Source: Bacteroidales bacterium UBA3743 (GTDB taxonomy: Bacteria > Bacteroidota > Bacteroidia > Bacteroidales > Paludibacteraceae). Taken from it: a DNA stretch of 64,000 nt. Position 1 is the first letter of the stretch, and each line of letters opens with the position of its first letter. The notes beneath the pieces were generated by a model. It had not been told where the DNA came from, made no database searches, and was given only the letters and a program-made list of their open reading frames with translations. Positions 1 to 9,182 of this stretch are shown here, piece by piece. The stretch spans positions 1-64,000 of the forward strand of contig DFGT01000007.1 in assembly GCA_002371265.1 (NCBI GenBank), in the 5' to 3' direction. The position numbers and the translations under genes were made by a program.

Positions 1-61
1 ATGTTCATAAAACGCTGATATTTAAGCCCTAGGGTTCGCACCCTAGGTTGGGGTGTTCATT

Positions 62-83
62 GCGTAGGGCTCACGCCCTACGC
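62..83. repeat. Intergenic hairpin repeat cluster
   Basis: Bases 62-83 form a perfect 9 bp inverted repeat (GCGTAGGGC, loop TCAC, GCCCTACGC). Similar imperfect hairpins lie on both sides, near 25-50 (ccctagggttcgcaccctagg) and 140-165 (catagggttgaaaccctacgc). The whole stretch 1-200 has no credible gene and sits downstream of the minus-strand metalloprotease-like gene, so it may act as a transcript end. It looks like one of several dispersed small repeat types in this genome. Confidence 0.55.
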
Positions 84-201
84 TGGGTTGTGTCGTGCCT
101 TCGGCACTGGGAGATTCCAAATTTACATTTACATTCATGTCGCATAGGGTTGAAACCCTACGCTAGGGGATGTCGCACCTGCGGCGCTACCGGCATTGGA
201 A

Positions 202-981
202 TTAATTTTTCAAAAATCCAGGCATCTTCAATTCTCGGATCTCTTTGTCTACAATTTTATGGGATTTTCCATAGGTTTTGTCGAACAATGCCCAAAAATT
301 TGTGCTGTGATCCATGTGTTTGGTGTGGCATAATTCATGCACGACGACACTGCGGATCAAATGTAATGGCATCAACATTAAATATAATGAGAAATTTAGT
401 GATCCTTTGGATGAGCAACTGCCCCACCTTGTCTGGGCTGAATTGATCTTGACGCTGCTGTATTTGAACCCATTCGCGTCGGCTATCTCCTTTACTATAC
501 GAGGAAGCCTTTTTTTTGCCTCATATCTCAACATCGCTACCGTCGCATTCTTCACTACCGCAATTGTCTCTGGCGATTCGAACTCTGTATTATATGGCAT
601 CTCTAAGACAAGGTCGTCTTTTTCAGACGATGCGGATGAATCGGATGGATTTGCATTAGGGATGGTTCCTGCCTTTTTCAATCTGGGTGTCGTGGTGTTG
701 GTCAGAGAGATTCGCAATATGGCAAAATGGGTGTCGAGGATAAAATTCTCGTCGACGTTGGTTTCCTCTCGTCGCATCTCATGACGCTTTATGAATGTGA
801 GCATCTTCTGCTCGTTTTCATTGATTAGCCTGACAATCGTTTCCATGGAATAGCCGACGGGAGCTGATATCGTGAATTTTCCTTTCTTGAAACTCATCCT
901 CACACTCCGCATATTGCTTTTCCATACAATTGAAATTAACCCTAATTTCTCGTGCCTGTATGTCTTCTCGATATTTGCCAT
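202..981 (-). CDS. YgjP/DUF45-type metal-dependent hydrolase (M48-like)
   Basis: A 259-residue protein of the YgjP (DUF45) family, zincin-fold proteins often listed with M48 metallopeptidases. The zinc motif HELCH is at residues 215-219, with a third histidine at 225 (MDH). The family signature RWGSCSSKG begins near residue 185. The N-terminal half carries the usual beta-rich region, here with a Ser/Asp-rich insert near 105-125. There is no signal peptide, so it is probably cytoplasmic. The true substrate is not known for most members. It is divergent from relA and shares the 982-1126 intergenic region with it. Start ATG at 981 gives a full-length family member. Confidence 0.85.
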   Translation of the reverse strand: MANIEKTYRHEKLGLISIVWKSNMRSVRMSFKKGKFTISAPVGYSMETIVRLINENEQKMLTFIKRHEMRREETNVDENFILDTHFAILRISLTNTTTPRLKKAGTIPNANPSDSSASSEKDDLVLEMPYNTEFESPETIAVVKNATVAMLRYEAKKRLPRIVKEIADANGFKYSSVKINSAQTRWGSCSSKGSLNFSLYLMLMPLHLIRSVVVHELCHTKHMDHSTNFWALFDKTYGKSHKIVDKEIRELKMPGFLKN

Positions 982-1095
982 GACACAAAGATACTAATTA
1001 TAATGGAAATGGAGATAGCTTATGGTTTATGGCTTTATGCCATTTGCCATCAAAAATAAAAATCCTTATTTAATAAAAGAATGGGAGAATATGAT

Positions 1096-1103
1096 TAAAT
1101 TTG
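1096..1103 (+). promoter_or_regulatory. Bacteroidetes -7 box (TAAATTTG) for relA
   Basis: TAAATTTG fits the TAnnTTTG -7 consensus of Bacteroidetes primary-sigma promoters and lies 24 bases before the relA start codon. I saw no strong -33 TTG element at ideal spacing, so this rests on the -7 box and position. Confidence 0.45.
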
Positions 1104-1126
1104 TAGGGTAACAAAAATAGATTAGC

Positions 1127-3328
1127 ATGGATACGAATTTGAAATGGAACGAAATTAAAGAGGGATTCGACAAATATGTGTCGATAGCGGAAGAGAAATT
1201 ACCGATTGGAGCACTTAATCCAGTGCGTGATGCGATGAATAAGTTTGAGGAGAAGGTTAAATCAAATAATGTATCCGAAGACGATATTGATCATATAGAG
1301 CGAGGTGTGCAGACGGCGTTGATTCTTGCCGATGAAGTGAGTCTTGGTGGTGGCCCCAGCGTCGCAAAGATTCTTTTTGAGATGATACAATGCGGATTGA
1401 TGACGGTAGAGGATATCGCCAAATCATTCCCCGACAGTATCGTAGCTCTCGTGCACGGAGAGCAAAAAGTGGACGAGTTCTATCGTCGACGTGTGGGCGT
1501 GGAGAATGAGAATTTCAGAAAACTGCTGATGAGCTTGGCGGAGGACATCCGCGTCATCATCATCCTTATATGCGAGGTGCTTTATCTGATCAGGAAATAC
1601 AATCCTATCGAAGAGTCGGAAGACGGTGACAGAGTGGCACGTGAGGCAAGCTATCTCTTTGCCCCGTTGGCTCACCGTCTGGGATTATATAAGGTGAAGA
1701 GCGAGCTTGAAGACTTGTCGATGAAGCGTCTGCATCGTGAAACTTACCGTGAGATTGCCCACAAGCTGAACGAGACTAAACGCAGCCGTGACAAATATAT
1801 CGCCGACTTCATCAATCCGCTGAAGCAAAAACTTGAAGACGCGGGTTTCAAATTCACAATCAAGGGTCGTACAAAGAGTATCTATTCCATCTGGAACAAG
1901 ATGCGCAAACAAAACACCACTTTTGAGCACATCTACGATCTGTTTGCGATCCGCATCATCCTCGACAGTGAGCTGGCGGAGGAGAAAAGCGACTGCTGGC
2001 GTGTCTACTCTATCGTGACTGACGAGTATCAGCCAAATCCAAAACGTCTGCGTGACTGGCTCTCCATTCCAAAGACAAACGGCTACGAGAGTCTGCACAC
2101 CACTGTGATGGGGCCACAGGGAAAATGGGTCGAGGTGCAGATCCGTACGGAGCGTATGGACGAAATCGCAGAGAAGGGTTTTGCCGCCCACTTTAAATAT
2201 AAGGGTGTGAAGAGCGAGAACATGCTCGACACTTGGATGGCAAACGTCCGTGAGATTCTTGAAAACCCCGACGTCGCAAATGAGGAGTGCATCTCAGAAT
2301 TCAAAATGAACCTTTACGACAAGGAAGTGTTCATCTTCACTCCAAATGGAGATCTGATACATCTTCCCAAAGGGGCAACGCTGCTCGACTTCGCCTACCA
2401 GATCCACAGCAATCTTGGAAACCATTGCGTCGGCGGAAAAATCGGTGGCAAGAATGTGTCCATAAGATATGAGGTGAACAACGGCGACCAATTGGAGGTG
2501 GTGACCAGCGCCACTCAGAAGCCTAAAAAAGAATGGCTCAGCATCGTCAAGACTAGTAAGGCGAAAAACCGTATCAAAGCGTTCCTGCGTGAGGAAGACA
2601 ATGCCAACGCATCCCTTGGCAAAGAGCTGCTCAACCGTCGATTCAAAAATTGGAAAATTGATCTTGAGGAGGCGACTTTGGCGAAAACAATCAAGCGATT
2701 GGGCTATAAGGTGGCGACGGAATTCTACAATGATATCGTGGAGGAGAAAATCGACGTGACCAGGATCCGCGACGTCTACTCGGAGATACAGGAGAAAGAC
2801 CTTCATCCAGGCTTAGACTACGAGGTGAAACATGCGGAGGATTTCGAGCATCATCCAAACGTCGGTGAAGACAACACTAAAGAGGATGTGCTTACAATCG
2901 ACGACAACGTCAAAGGAATCGACTACACGCTTGCCAAGTGCTGCAACCCTATCTACGGCGACGAGATTTTCGGATTCATTCTTTCGCAAGGCGGAATAAA
3001 AATCCACCGCAAAGACTGTCCGAACGCTCCGATGATGATCCAACGTTTCGGCTACCGCTACATCAAAGCGCGCTGGAGCGGCAAACAAGGAAGCCAATAT
3101 GTCTGCACATTGCGTGTGATCGGCAACGATGATTTGGGCATCGTCACAAACATCACTTCACTGATACAGAAGGAGAGCAACATCTCGATGCGTTCAATCT
3201 CCGTCGACAGTGTGGCGGGACTCTTCCAAGGCCATATCTCTTTGCTTGTGAACGATCTCCAGCAGGTGGACAATGTGATTAAGAAAATCAAGGCGATCAA
3301 GGGAGTGAAGAGTGTGGAAAGAAGCTGA
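1127..3328 (+). CDS. relA: RelA/SpoT-family (p)ppGpp synthetase with degenerate hydrolase domain
   Basis: A 733-residue long RSH protein that makes (p)ppGpp from ATP and GDP/GTP in the stringent response. The synthetase core is intact: TKSIYSIWNKM near residue 248, the G-loop NGYESLHTTV near 317, and the catalytic EVQIRT near 336. A TGS domain follows (about 400-460), then the cysteine motif KCCNP near 604 and a C-terminal ACT domain (about 655-733). The N-terminal HD hydrolase region (about 60-200) lacks the recognisable histidine and HD dyad; only fragments such as ALVHGEQKV resemble the family. It should therefore be a synthetase-only RelA, as in Bacteroidales that carry separate RelA and SpoT copies. 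The gene is monocistronic. Confidence 0.92.
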   Translation: MDTNLKWNEIKEGFDKYVSIAEEKLPIGALNPVRDAMNKFEEKVKSNNVSEDDIDHIERGVQTALILADEVSLGGGPSVAKILFEMIQCGLMTVEDIAKSFPDSIVALVHGEQKVDEFYRRRVGVENENFRKLLMSLAEDIRVIIILICEVLYLIRKYNPIEESEDGDRVAREASYLFAPLAHRLGLYKVKSELEDLSMKRLHRETYREIAHKLNETKRSRDKYIADFINPLKQKLEDAGFKFTIKGRTKSIYSIWNKMRKQNTTFEHIYDLFAIRIILDSELAEEKSDCWRVYSIVTDEYQPNPKRLRDWLSIPKTNGYESLHTTVMGPQGKWVEVQIRTERMDEIAEKGFAAHFKYKGVKSENMLDTWMANVREILENPDVANEECISEFKMNLYDKEVFIFTPNGDLIHLPKGATLLDFAYQIHSNLGNHCVGGKIGGKNVSIRYEVNNGDQLEVVTSATQKPKKEWLSIVKTSKAKNRIKAFLREEDNANASLGKELLNRRFKNWKIDLEEATLAKTIKRLGYKVATEFYNDIVEEKIDVTRIRDVYSEIQEKDLHPGLDYEVKHAEDFEHHPNVGEDNTKEDVLTIDDNVKGIDYTLAKCCNPIYGDEIFGFILSQGGIKIHRKDCPNAPMMIQRFGYRYIKARWSGKQGSQYVCTLRVIGNDDLGIVTNITSLIQKESNISMRSISVDSVAGLFQGHISLLVNDLQQVDNVIKKIKAIKGVKSVERS

Positions 3329-3331
3329 GAT

Positions 3332-3543
3332 AATTCATAATTCGTAATGCATAATGCATAATTGTTGGGAAATACATCTGATGGGTTTATCCGATGAAAT
3401 ATGCCATTACACCACGTAGAGACGCACGGACGTGCGTGTCATGAACAATGCAGAATGCGTGTCATGGTCAATGCAGATTGCATAATTGTCACGATATACA
3501 TCTGATGGGTTTTGTCCGTAGGGGCGAACCCTTGTGGTCGCCC
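3332..3543. repeat. Long direct repeat, left copy
   Basis: This ~212 bp stretch recurs at 4763-4951 at high similarity. Shared blocks include cgtaatgcataattgttggg, acatctgatggg, cgtagagacgcacggacgtg and tccgtaggggcga. The copies are direct and flank the YopX-domain gene. The left copy carries an extra ~30 bp internal duplication around 'gcgtgtcatg'. No gene lies in 3329-3676. Confidence 0.85.
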
Positions 3544-3676
3544 TGACCATAAATGAAGAGACACCATAATACAACGTCTCTGCATTTTTTCCAAAAAATC
3601 CAAAAACCTCCGCAACCAGTTGGCGTAGGTTCGGTTTTACTTTGCATTAGAAAAGTAAAATCAAGGAGGATAAATT

Positions 3677-4771
3677 ATGGAGCATAACAAATTCAGTTTG
3701 GAGGGGATATTTGATTTGTGTCAACAATATCGCAACGATATTTATGAGCGTAAGGATTTAAAACACGTCCTTAATCGCCGCAAAGTTCGTTTCATCAATC
3801 CAGAAGGGAAATTCGACTACGCATATTTCGGTGATTTCTATTTCAAGTCAGTGGAAAGAATGATGTTGGTGACAAATAATCGTGCCTATACCAGATACCA
3901 TCAATGCGATCAAATGGGAAATTCCCTGTGGTCGACGGTGCCTGTCATATTCGCAGGAGTGCAGACCGGTTATCGAGATGATACTGGTAGGGAAATTTAC
4001 ACAGGAGATATCGCGTCTGTGAAAGGGGAAAATGGAGAATTAGGATTTACCTCTGTTGTGAGATATCTGCCATATGTGGAGGAGCCAAGTCTCATTTGCG
4101 ACAATTTTGACATGATGTTTTCAATGAGTAAACACAGAATCCACGTCGTAGGCACAGCATACAGCGAGATGAATAGAGAAATGTTCGATTTCTTCGATTC
4201 TCATTTTGTATTCTGGCCCACGTCGCAATTCTATATGAATGGAATGTCAACAGAAGAAGTCATAAAAAGAGCCGCGACAGCTAAGAATGCCCCAAGTTTC
4301 CTAGAAGGTTGTGAACCAATCAAAAACAGAGGCAATAAAACCCTTTACTCCGACATCAACGACGCCATGCACGGAGATTTCCAGTTTGTATGTGTAGACG
4401 GAGATGAGTTTATCGACGACGAAGAAGGTCCATGCAGCACACTATATGCCGACAACATTCCAGACGACTACGAAGGTGAGATACGTAACATACGTCTCAA
4501 CGAAGAAGCCGACAGTGTAGCAGACCAACTCAAAGATTCATTAAATGAATTCATGATCTATGTGCATCGTCATCCTGAGACAAAATTCATCATCTGCGAC
4601 TTTGCCAAGTCGCTATTTCTCAATGAGAGCGAGAAACAAGAAGTAGCAAAGTTATTCAGTCCCCTTCGTCAATACAACATCACCAACGTCGTGCTACCAT
4701 CGTGGATTACAATATGGTTAGTGACAGAAGATACGTTGGATTATATGTGCGGGTGCATTCCGAATTCATAA
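3677..4771 (+). CDS. YopX-domain protein, phage-like, function unknown
   Basis: A 364-residue soluble protein. Residues about 94-165 resemble the phage YopX domain: TGYRDDTGREIYTGDI (about 96-111), then a strand-rich stretch and a closing HVVGTAYSEMN. The C-terminal ~150 residues, which include an acidic stretch (DGDEFIDDEEGP) and a helical end, I do not recognise. The start is well defined by a strong AAGGAGGA six bases before ATG, which is unusual in Bacteroidetes and hints at a phage or foreign origin. The gene is isolated, flanked by ~200 bp direct repeats, and lies next to a McrBC defence pair. A role in phage or defence biology is inference only. Confidence 0.6.
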   Translation: MEHNKFSLEGIFDLCQQYRNDIYERKDLKHVLNRRKVRFINPEGKFDYAYFGDFYFKSVERMMLVTNNRAYTRYHQCDQMGNSLWSTVPVIFAGVQTGYRDDTGREIYTGDIASVKGENGELGFTSVVRYLPYVEEPSLICDNFDMMFSMSKHRIHVVGTAYSEMNREMFDFFDSHFVFWPTSQFYMNGMSTEEVIKRAATAKNAPSFLEGCEPIKNRGNKTLYSDINDAMHGDFQFVCVDGDEFIDDEEGPCSTLYADNIPDDYEGEIRNIRLNEEADSVADQLKDSLNEFMIYVHRHPETKFIICDFAKSLFLNESEKQEVAKLFSPLRQYNITNVVLPSWITIWLVTEDTLDYMCGCIPNS

Positions 4772-4951
4772 TTCATAATTCGTAATGCATAATTGTTGGG
4801 AAATACATCAGATGGGATTTGTCCGATAAAATATGGCATTGCACTCGTAGAGACGCACGGACGTGCGTGTCATGATCAATACAGAATGCATAATTGTCAC
4901 GATATACATCTGATGGGATTTGTCCGTAGGGGCGATCCCTTGTGGTCGCCC
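4763..4951. repeat. Long direct repeat, right copy
   Basis: Second copy of the 3332-3543 repeat, beginning 9 bases before the YopX gene's stop codon ends and finishing at gtggtcgccc. The rest of the gap to mcrB (4952-5218) is AT-rich; it includes a short hairpin near 5029-5045 (acccctttaggggttat) and presumably the mcrBC promoter. I see no gene in it. Confidence 0.85.
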
Positions 4952-5218
4952 AAACCACAAACACCCCCAATTACGTCGTCAGACGTTACATATTGGGAGA
5001 AAAATATGATGATGGATTTCATTCATTACCCCTTTAGGGGTTATAGGAAATGCGATCATTTTATTTTACATTTATAATTAGAGAACATAGACGACAAGAG
5101 TTTAAATTGCTTTTCAAAAAAACATTAAATATTTCATGTTATTTTTATAAATTTGGAACAATAATATTTAATGAATAGAAAAAAGAAAACAAACAGCTAA
5201 TAAAATCATAAAACAAAA

Positions 5219-6880
5219 ATGAGAATTTGGAAACTTTCACATGGCAAAGATATACGAGACGACTGGTATAACGATGCGTTGAACAAAAATTTTGTAATGG
5301 TTCATGAGGATACTTTGTCTAAAGGACAAAATACAATTTCTCAAGGAGATAACTTTACAAAATATGTAAATGAAGGAGATGTCTTTTATTTATGTAGGGG
5401 CAATAGCAGTATCGTATTAATAGGTTGCTTCAAAGGAGAATGTAATATCGATAAAGATGGATGGGCATATAGAAAGTATGACATCCTCTTTAAGGCAAAA
5501 AATAATAAAGGATACAGCGGGAATAGTCATTGGTGGACACCAAACAACAACTCTACATTTATAGAAATCAATCAAAAAGACCAACCAGTTTTTGAAACAG
5601 AAATCTTAAAACCTTTTTTTGGTGTTGATTTACTTGATCTAGAAAACAAATTATCAGTTAGCAGAAAGATGGAATCATATAAGAAACTATTAGAATCCAA
5701 CCATAACCTTATCCTTACAGGTGCACCTGGTACAGGAAAAACTTATCTTGCAAAAGAAATAGCCAAAGCAATGGGGTGCAGTGACGAAGAAATTGGATTT
5801 GTTCAGTTTCATCCATCATACGACTACACTGACTTTGTGGAGGGGCTACGACCTATCCAAGATGATAATACAGGAGCCATTGGATTCGAAAGAAAAGATG
5901 GAGTATTCAAGGCATTTTGTGAACGAGCACTGAGATGCCTTACAGGAAATCAACAAATCTCTAATTTTGATAATGTTTATAATGCATTTGTCAATGATAT
6001 CATTGAAAATGGCAATGACATTGAGCTAGAAACTCCCATTCAAAAAAGGAAGTTCAATGTAAAAATAAACAACAATGGTAAATTGGTTGCTATTCCACAA
6101 ACAGGAACAGGAACTGAAATAACAATAACAAAAGAGATGCTTCAAATATATATAGAAAGTGATAAAATAACAGATTGGAAATCGTATGTCACCTCTATTG
6201 TCCCATATATGAAATTAAAATATGGGGAAATGCTGTCAGAAAAGACACCAAATAAAGATGCAAAATTCGTTTTTATAATAGACGAAATAAACCGTGGAGA
6301 AATCAGCAAAATATTTGGCGAACTTTTTTACGCTATTGATCCAGGTTACAGAGGCTCTGAAAAATGCAGTAATTTACGAACACAGTATGCTAACCTTCAG
6401 AGAATACCAAATGAGTTTGATAGTTTTTTGAATATTAAATATTCCGATAATTACGGACATTTTTTTGTCCCTGAAAATGTTTACATCATCGGAACAATGA
6501 ACGACATCGACAGAAGTGTCGAGAGTATGGATTTTGCTTTCCGTCGTAGATTTGCATTCAAGGAAATCAAAGCAGAAGAAAATATTGGAATGCTTGATAA
6601 TTTGGATTCATCAATAAAAGAGGATGCCATTAAACGCATGAGCAGACTCAACAAAGCTATTGAAGAAACTGAAGGTCTTTCTTCTGCATATCATATCGGA
6701 GCAAGTTACTTCTTGAAATTGAAGAACTATAATAATGATTTCGGGCAATTGTGGGATTACCATATTGAAGGTCTTTTGCGTGAGTATTTGCGTGGCTATC
6801 CAAATATTGAAGATTCGCTAAATAAACTGAAGTCTGCATACGATAACGAGAATCAAAATGACTCATCTGACAATAACTGA
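5219..6880 (+). CDS. mcrB: McrB-type GTPase/AAA+ subunit of type IV restriction system
   Basis: A 553-residue AAA+ motor. The McrB family is a GTP-driven translocase that, with McrC, cuts modified DNA. Walker A GAPGTGKT is at 168-175, Walker B FIIDEINRGE near 352-360, and the McrB signature (GTMNDIDRSVESMDFAFRRRF) near 425-445, including the sensor and arginine-finger region. The N-terminal ~130 residues (GDVFYLCRGNSSIVLIGCF) resemble an EVE/PUA-like fold, a common modified-base reader in McrB proteins; that assignment is weaker. Its end overlaps mcrC by 23 bases, implying translational coupling. Base composition is more AT-rich than the neighbouring housekeeping genes. Confidence 0.9.
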   Translation: MRIWKLSHGKDIRDDWYNDALNKNFVMVHEDTLSKGQNTISQGDNFTKYVNEGDVFYLCRGNSSIVLIGCFKGECNIDKDGWAYRKYDILFKAKNNKGYSGNSHWWTPNNNSTFIEINQKDQPVFETEILKPFFGVDLLDLENKLSVSRKMESYKKLLESNHNLILTGAPGTGKTYLAKEIAKAMGCSDEEIGFVQFHPSYDYTDFVEGLRPIQDDNTGAIGFERKDGVFKAFCERALRCLTGNQQISNFDNVYNAFVNDIIENGNDIELETPIQKRKFNVKINNNGKLVAIPQTGTGTEITITKEMLQIYIESDKITDWKSYVTSIVPYMKLKYGEMLSEKTPNKDAKFVFIIDEINRGEISKIFGELFYAIDPGYRGSEKCSNLRTQYANLQRIPNEFDSFLNIKYSDNYGHFFVPENVYIIGTMNDIDRSVESMDFAFRRRFAFKEIKAEENIGMLDNLDSSIKEDAIKRMSRLNKAIEETEGLSSAYHIGASYFLKLKNYNNDFGQLWDYHIEGLLREYLRGYPNIEDSLNKLKSAYDNENQNDSSDNN

Positions 6881-8174
6881 TAATCAAAAAGGGACAAAAT
6901 TGCCGAATGCAGACACTAAAGATCTTGAAAACTTGAAACTAATCTCTAATGTTAAGATTTCAGATCTGTCTAATTCCAACCATAATCTTTTGGTATTTCC
7001 ACAAGATTCCAATCAATATGGCGACAATATTAACGAAAGCTGTATTTTATCGTTATCTGGCGAAGAAATCTCTACTGGAAATATCATGGGATTTATTGGC
7101 GTCAATGAAACTCAGTTGACAATCAAATCTCGTTTCGACAGAAATAATCCTGATTATTTCATGCACTATATGCTTCAAAAAGTGTTTTCTATCAACCTGT
7201 TTGACATGAAACATTCAAAGAGCACAGAGCCAATCTTCGACTTCTTGATATATTTGTTTCCTTACTATCTTAAAAAGGCTTTAGCTCAAGGATTATTCAA
7301 AAAATACCAACGATTCGAACATAATGATGCTAACGTGAGAGGGACAATAAATGTAACGCAACATATCCGTCAAAACATTCCTTTTCATGGCACTGTTGCA
7401 TACACAACTCGTGAACATAGTTATGATAATGAGATCACTCAGTTAGTTCGCCATACCATAGAATATATCCGTCTAAAAGAGGCTGGAAAAACTATTCTTT
7501 CCAGCGACTCTGAAACAAAGAATTGTGTTTCTCAGATTGTGATGGCAACACCGTCTTACAACAATCAGAAACGAGTTCAAATAATCAATCAGAATCTTCG
7601 ACCTATCCGACATCCATATTTTTCGGAATACACAACTCTTCAAAAGATCTGTTTGCAGATTCTTCAACACGAAGCCATCAAATTTGGTGAAGAGAAAGAT
7701 CAAGTTTATGGAGTATTGTTTGACGGTGCATGGTTGTGGGAGGAATATTTAAATACAATTCTAAAACCATTAGGATTCAAGCATCCAGAGAACAGGATAA
7801 ACGTCGGAGGCATAAGGATGTTTGATAATCAATATGATGAAAATCATTTTGACAAATGTCATAGACGATTATATCCTGATTTTTATAGTGAAAAGGATAA
7901 AATGATATTAGATGCAAAATACAAGCATTTAGATGGAGATGTTGGCAGAGAAGATTTATATCAGGTTGTGACTTATATGCATTGCATGAAATATCAATTG
8001 GGCGGATATCTTTATCCTGCAGACAAAGATTGTCAATTCATTTCATACAAATTAGCAGGTATGGGAGGTGAAATAAAAGTAATTCCTTTGCGTATACCAC
8101 AAGCAACACAAAATTGGGATGATTTTATTAAAGATATGAAATCTTATGAAAATAAATTCATAAGCTTATTATAA
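6858..8174 (+). CDS. mcrC: McrC-type nuclease subunit of type IV restriction system
   Basis: A 438-residue McrC-family protein. The N-terminal half has the family's McrB-binding region (LTIKSRFDRNNPDYFMHYML and following). The C-terminal part carries a PD-(D/E)xK nuclease core: YPDF near 340, DAKYK near 352-356, then LYQVVTYMH. It is the expected cleavage subunit for the overlapping mcrB. Start ATG at 6858 lies inside mcrB. Together the two genes form a complete two-gene restriction module that would target modified (for example methylated or hydroxymethylated) foreign DNA; the actual modification recognised cannot be read from the sequence. Confidence 0.9.
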   Translation: MTHLTITDNQKGTKLPNADTKDLENLKLISNVKISDLSNSNHNLLVFPQDSNQYGDNINESCILSLSGEEISTGNIMGFIGVNETQLTIKSRFDRNNPDYFMHYMLQKVFSINLFDMKHSKSTEPIFDFLIYLFPYYLKKALAQGLFKKYQRFEHNDANVRGTINVTQHIRQNIPFHGTVAYTTREHSYDNEITQLVRHTIEYIRLKEAGKTILSSDSETKNCVSQIVMATPSYNNQKRVQIINQNLRPIRHPYFSEYTTLQKICLQILQHEAIKFGEEKDQVYGVLFDGAWLWEEYLNTILKPLGFKHPENRINVGGIRMFDNQYDENHFDKCHRRLYPDFYSEKDKMILDAKYKHLDGDVGREDLYQVVTYMHCMKYQLGGYLYPADKDCQFISYKLAGMGGEIKVIPLRIPQATQNWDDFIKDMKSYENKFISLL

Positions 8175-8714
8175 TACATCATTTGTTCTACAGGCACATA
8201 CAAGTATCATTTGGTTTAGGACAATCAAATTTCTACCAACATTATATTCTTTTGACTCCAAACGCATCTTACCAATTCTCTAGCATGTCTGGACTCCTAC
8301 CCTACGATCTGATTGCATCCCAATCAGCCACGTAGTAGTGGCAGATTGGTAGACGTGTGCGTTAATTTAACGTTTCCACAAACAAAAAATCAGTACTGTC
8401 TTCCAGACAGATTCCTCCACACTCTTCTACACCCGAGACTTCGTCCCGGGTTACTCTCGCTTCGCTCTGTATTGCCTTCCAGGCAACAAACATAGAGGCC
8501 GCATTTCTCGCGTCTGGAAGACGCTATTTCTGTAACCGGGGATGCCGAAGTGTGCTACGAAGTAGTGCACTGGCATCCTCGGATATCACGCATACCAAGG
8601 CTCTACATTTCCTAACGAAACAAATAAGAGAAGTGTGCTACGAAGTAGTGCACTGGCATCCTCGGCTTATCATGCATCCTCGGCTTATCATGCATCCTCA
8701 GGATATGCCATACA
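8175..8714. repeat. Repeat-rich intergenic region without a gene
   Basis: No credible gene. It contains a 36-base direct repeat (8547-8582 and 8630-8665, containing gctacgaagtagtgcactgg), two tandem 'ctcggcttatcatgcatc' units near 8661-8698, and inverted pieces such as 'gcgtctggaagacgc' near 8506-8520. 'gtattgccttccaggcaa' near 8470 also occurs near 55530 and, inverted, near 31505. Short open frames here are repeat artefacts. Confidence 0.7.
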
Positions 8715-8748
8715 CACAAAAAAAGAGACGTTGCGATGCAACGTCTCT
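8715..8748 (-). terminator. Rho-independent terminator after bactofilin operon
   Basis: The stem AGAGACGTTGC / GCAACGTCTCT (8724-8748, loop GAT) is followed on the minus strand by a T run (plus-strand A run 8717-8723). It lies just downstream of the minus-strand bactofilin gene. It is one of the dispersed GAGACG palindromes being used as a terminator. Confidence 0.85.
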
Positions 8749-8774
8749 GCAAAAAAATAATCGTATAAAACGTA

Positions 8775-9155
8775 TTATTTTTTAAGTTGTGGATTCTGTG
8801 GCTGAGGTCCGTTTGCCTGGCTCATATCACAGTTTCCAGTGAACTTAGCGTTAGGTTCAACTGACAATATCTTTGTCTTGATTTCACCTTCAACTCGTGA
8901 TGTCGCCTTCAAATGAAGTGCCTCTGTCACAACTAGTTTTCCAGTAAACTTACCTAAGATCTCCGCATTTATACACTCCAATGTGCCTTCCATAGCACCA
9001 TTCTGACCAATGATGACTTTTCCTCTACACTTCAATGTTCCGTTGATCTGTCCGTCCAAACGGAAATTTGTGTCAGAAGTGATGTCTCCCGTCATCTTTG
9101 TTCCAGCCGCAATAATATTATACTGCGAGCTCTGTGTTTCGTTTTCCTTTGACAT
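8775..9155 (-). CDS. Bactofilin (polymer-forming cytoskeletal protein)
   Basis: A 126-residue bactofilin: a single right-handed beta-helix domain that polymerises without nucleotide into cytoskeletal filaments, often near the membrane or cell wall enzymes. The repeating six-residue strands are visible from about 18 to 112 (GDITSDTNFRLDGQINGTLKC, then GKVIIGQNGAMEGTLECINAEI). Short polar tails flank it (N-terminal SKENETQSSQYN; C-terminal QPQNPQLKK), as is usual. It is the last gene of the yicC-gmk-nadD-pheS run, 27 bases after pheS, and is followed by a strong terminator. Confidence 0.9.
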   Translation of the reverse strand: MSKENETQSSQYNIIAAGTKMTGDITSDTNFRLDGQINGTLKCRGKVIIGQNGAMEGTLECINAEILGKFTGKLVVTEALHLKATSRVEGEIKTKILSVEPNAKFTGNCDMSQANGPQPQNPQLKK

Positions 9156-9182
9156 AAATTTGCTGTTTATGTTAAACTTTCA

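Noticed and set aside
48..446. Plus-strand frames opposite the YgjP-like gene
   Set aside because: They read through hairpin repeats and the antisense of a clear protein family, with no homology.
8313..8785. Small plus-strand frames downstream of mcrC
   Set aside because: They are created by direct repeats and a terminator palindrome.
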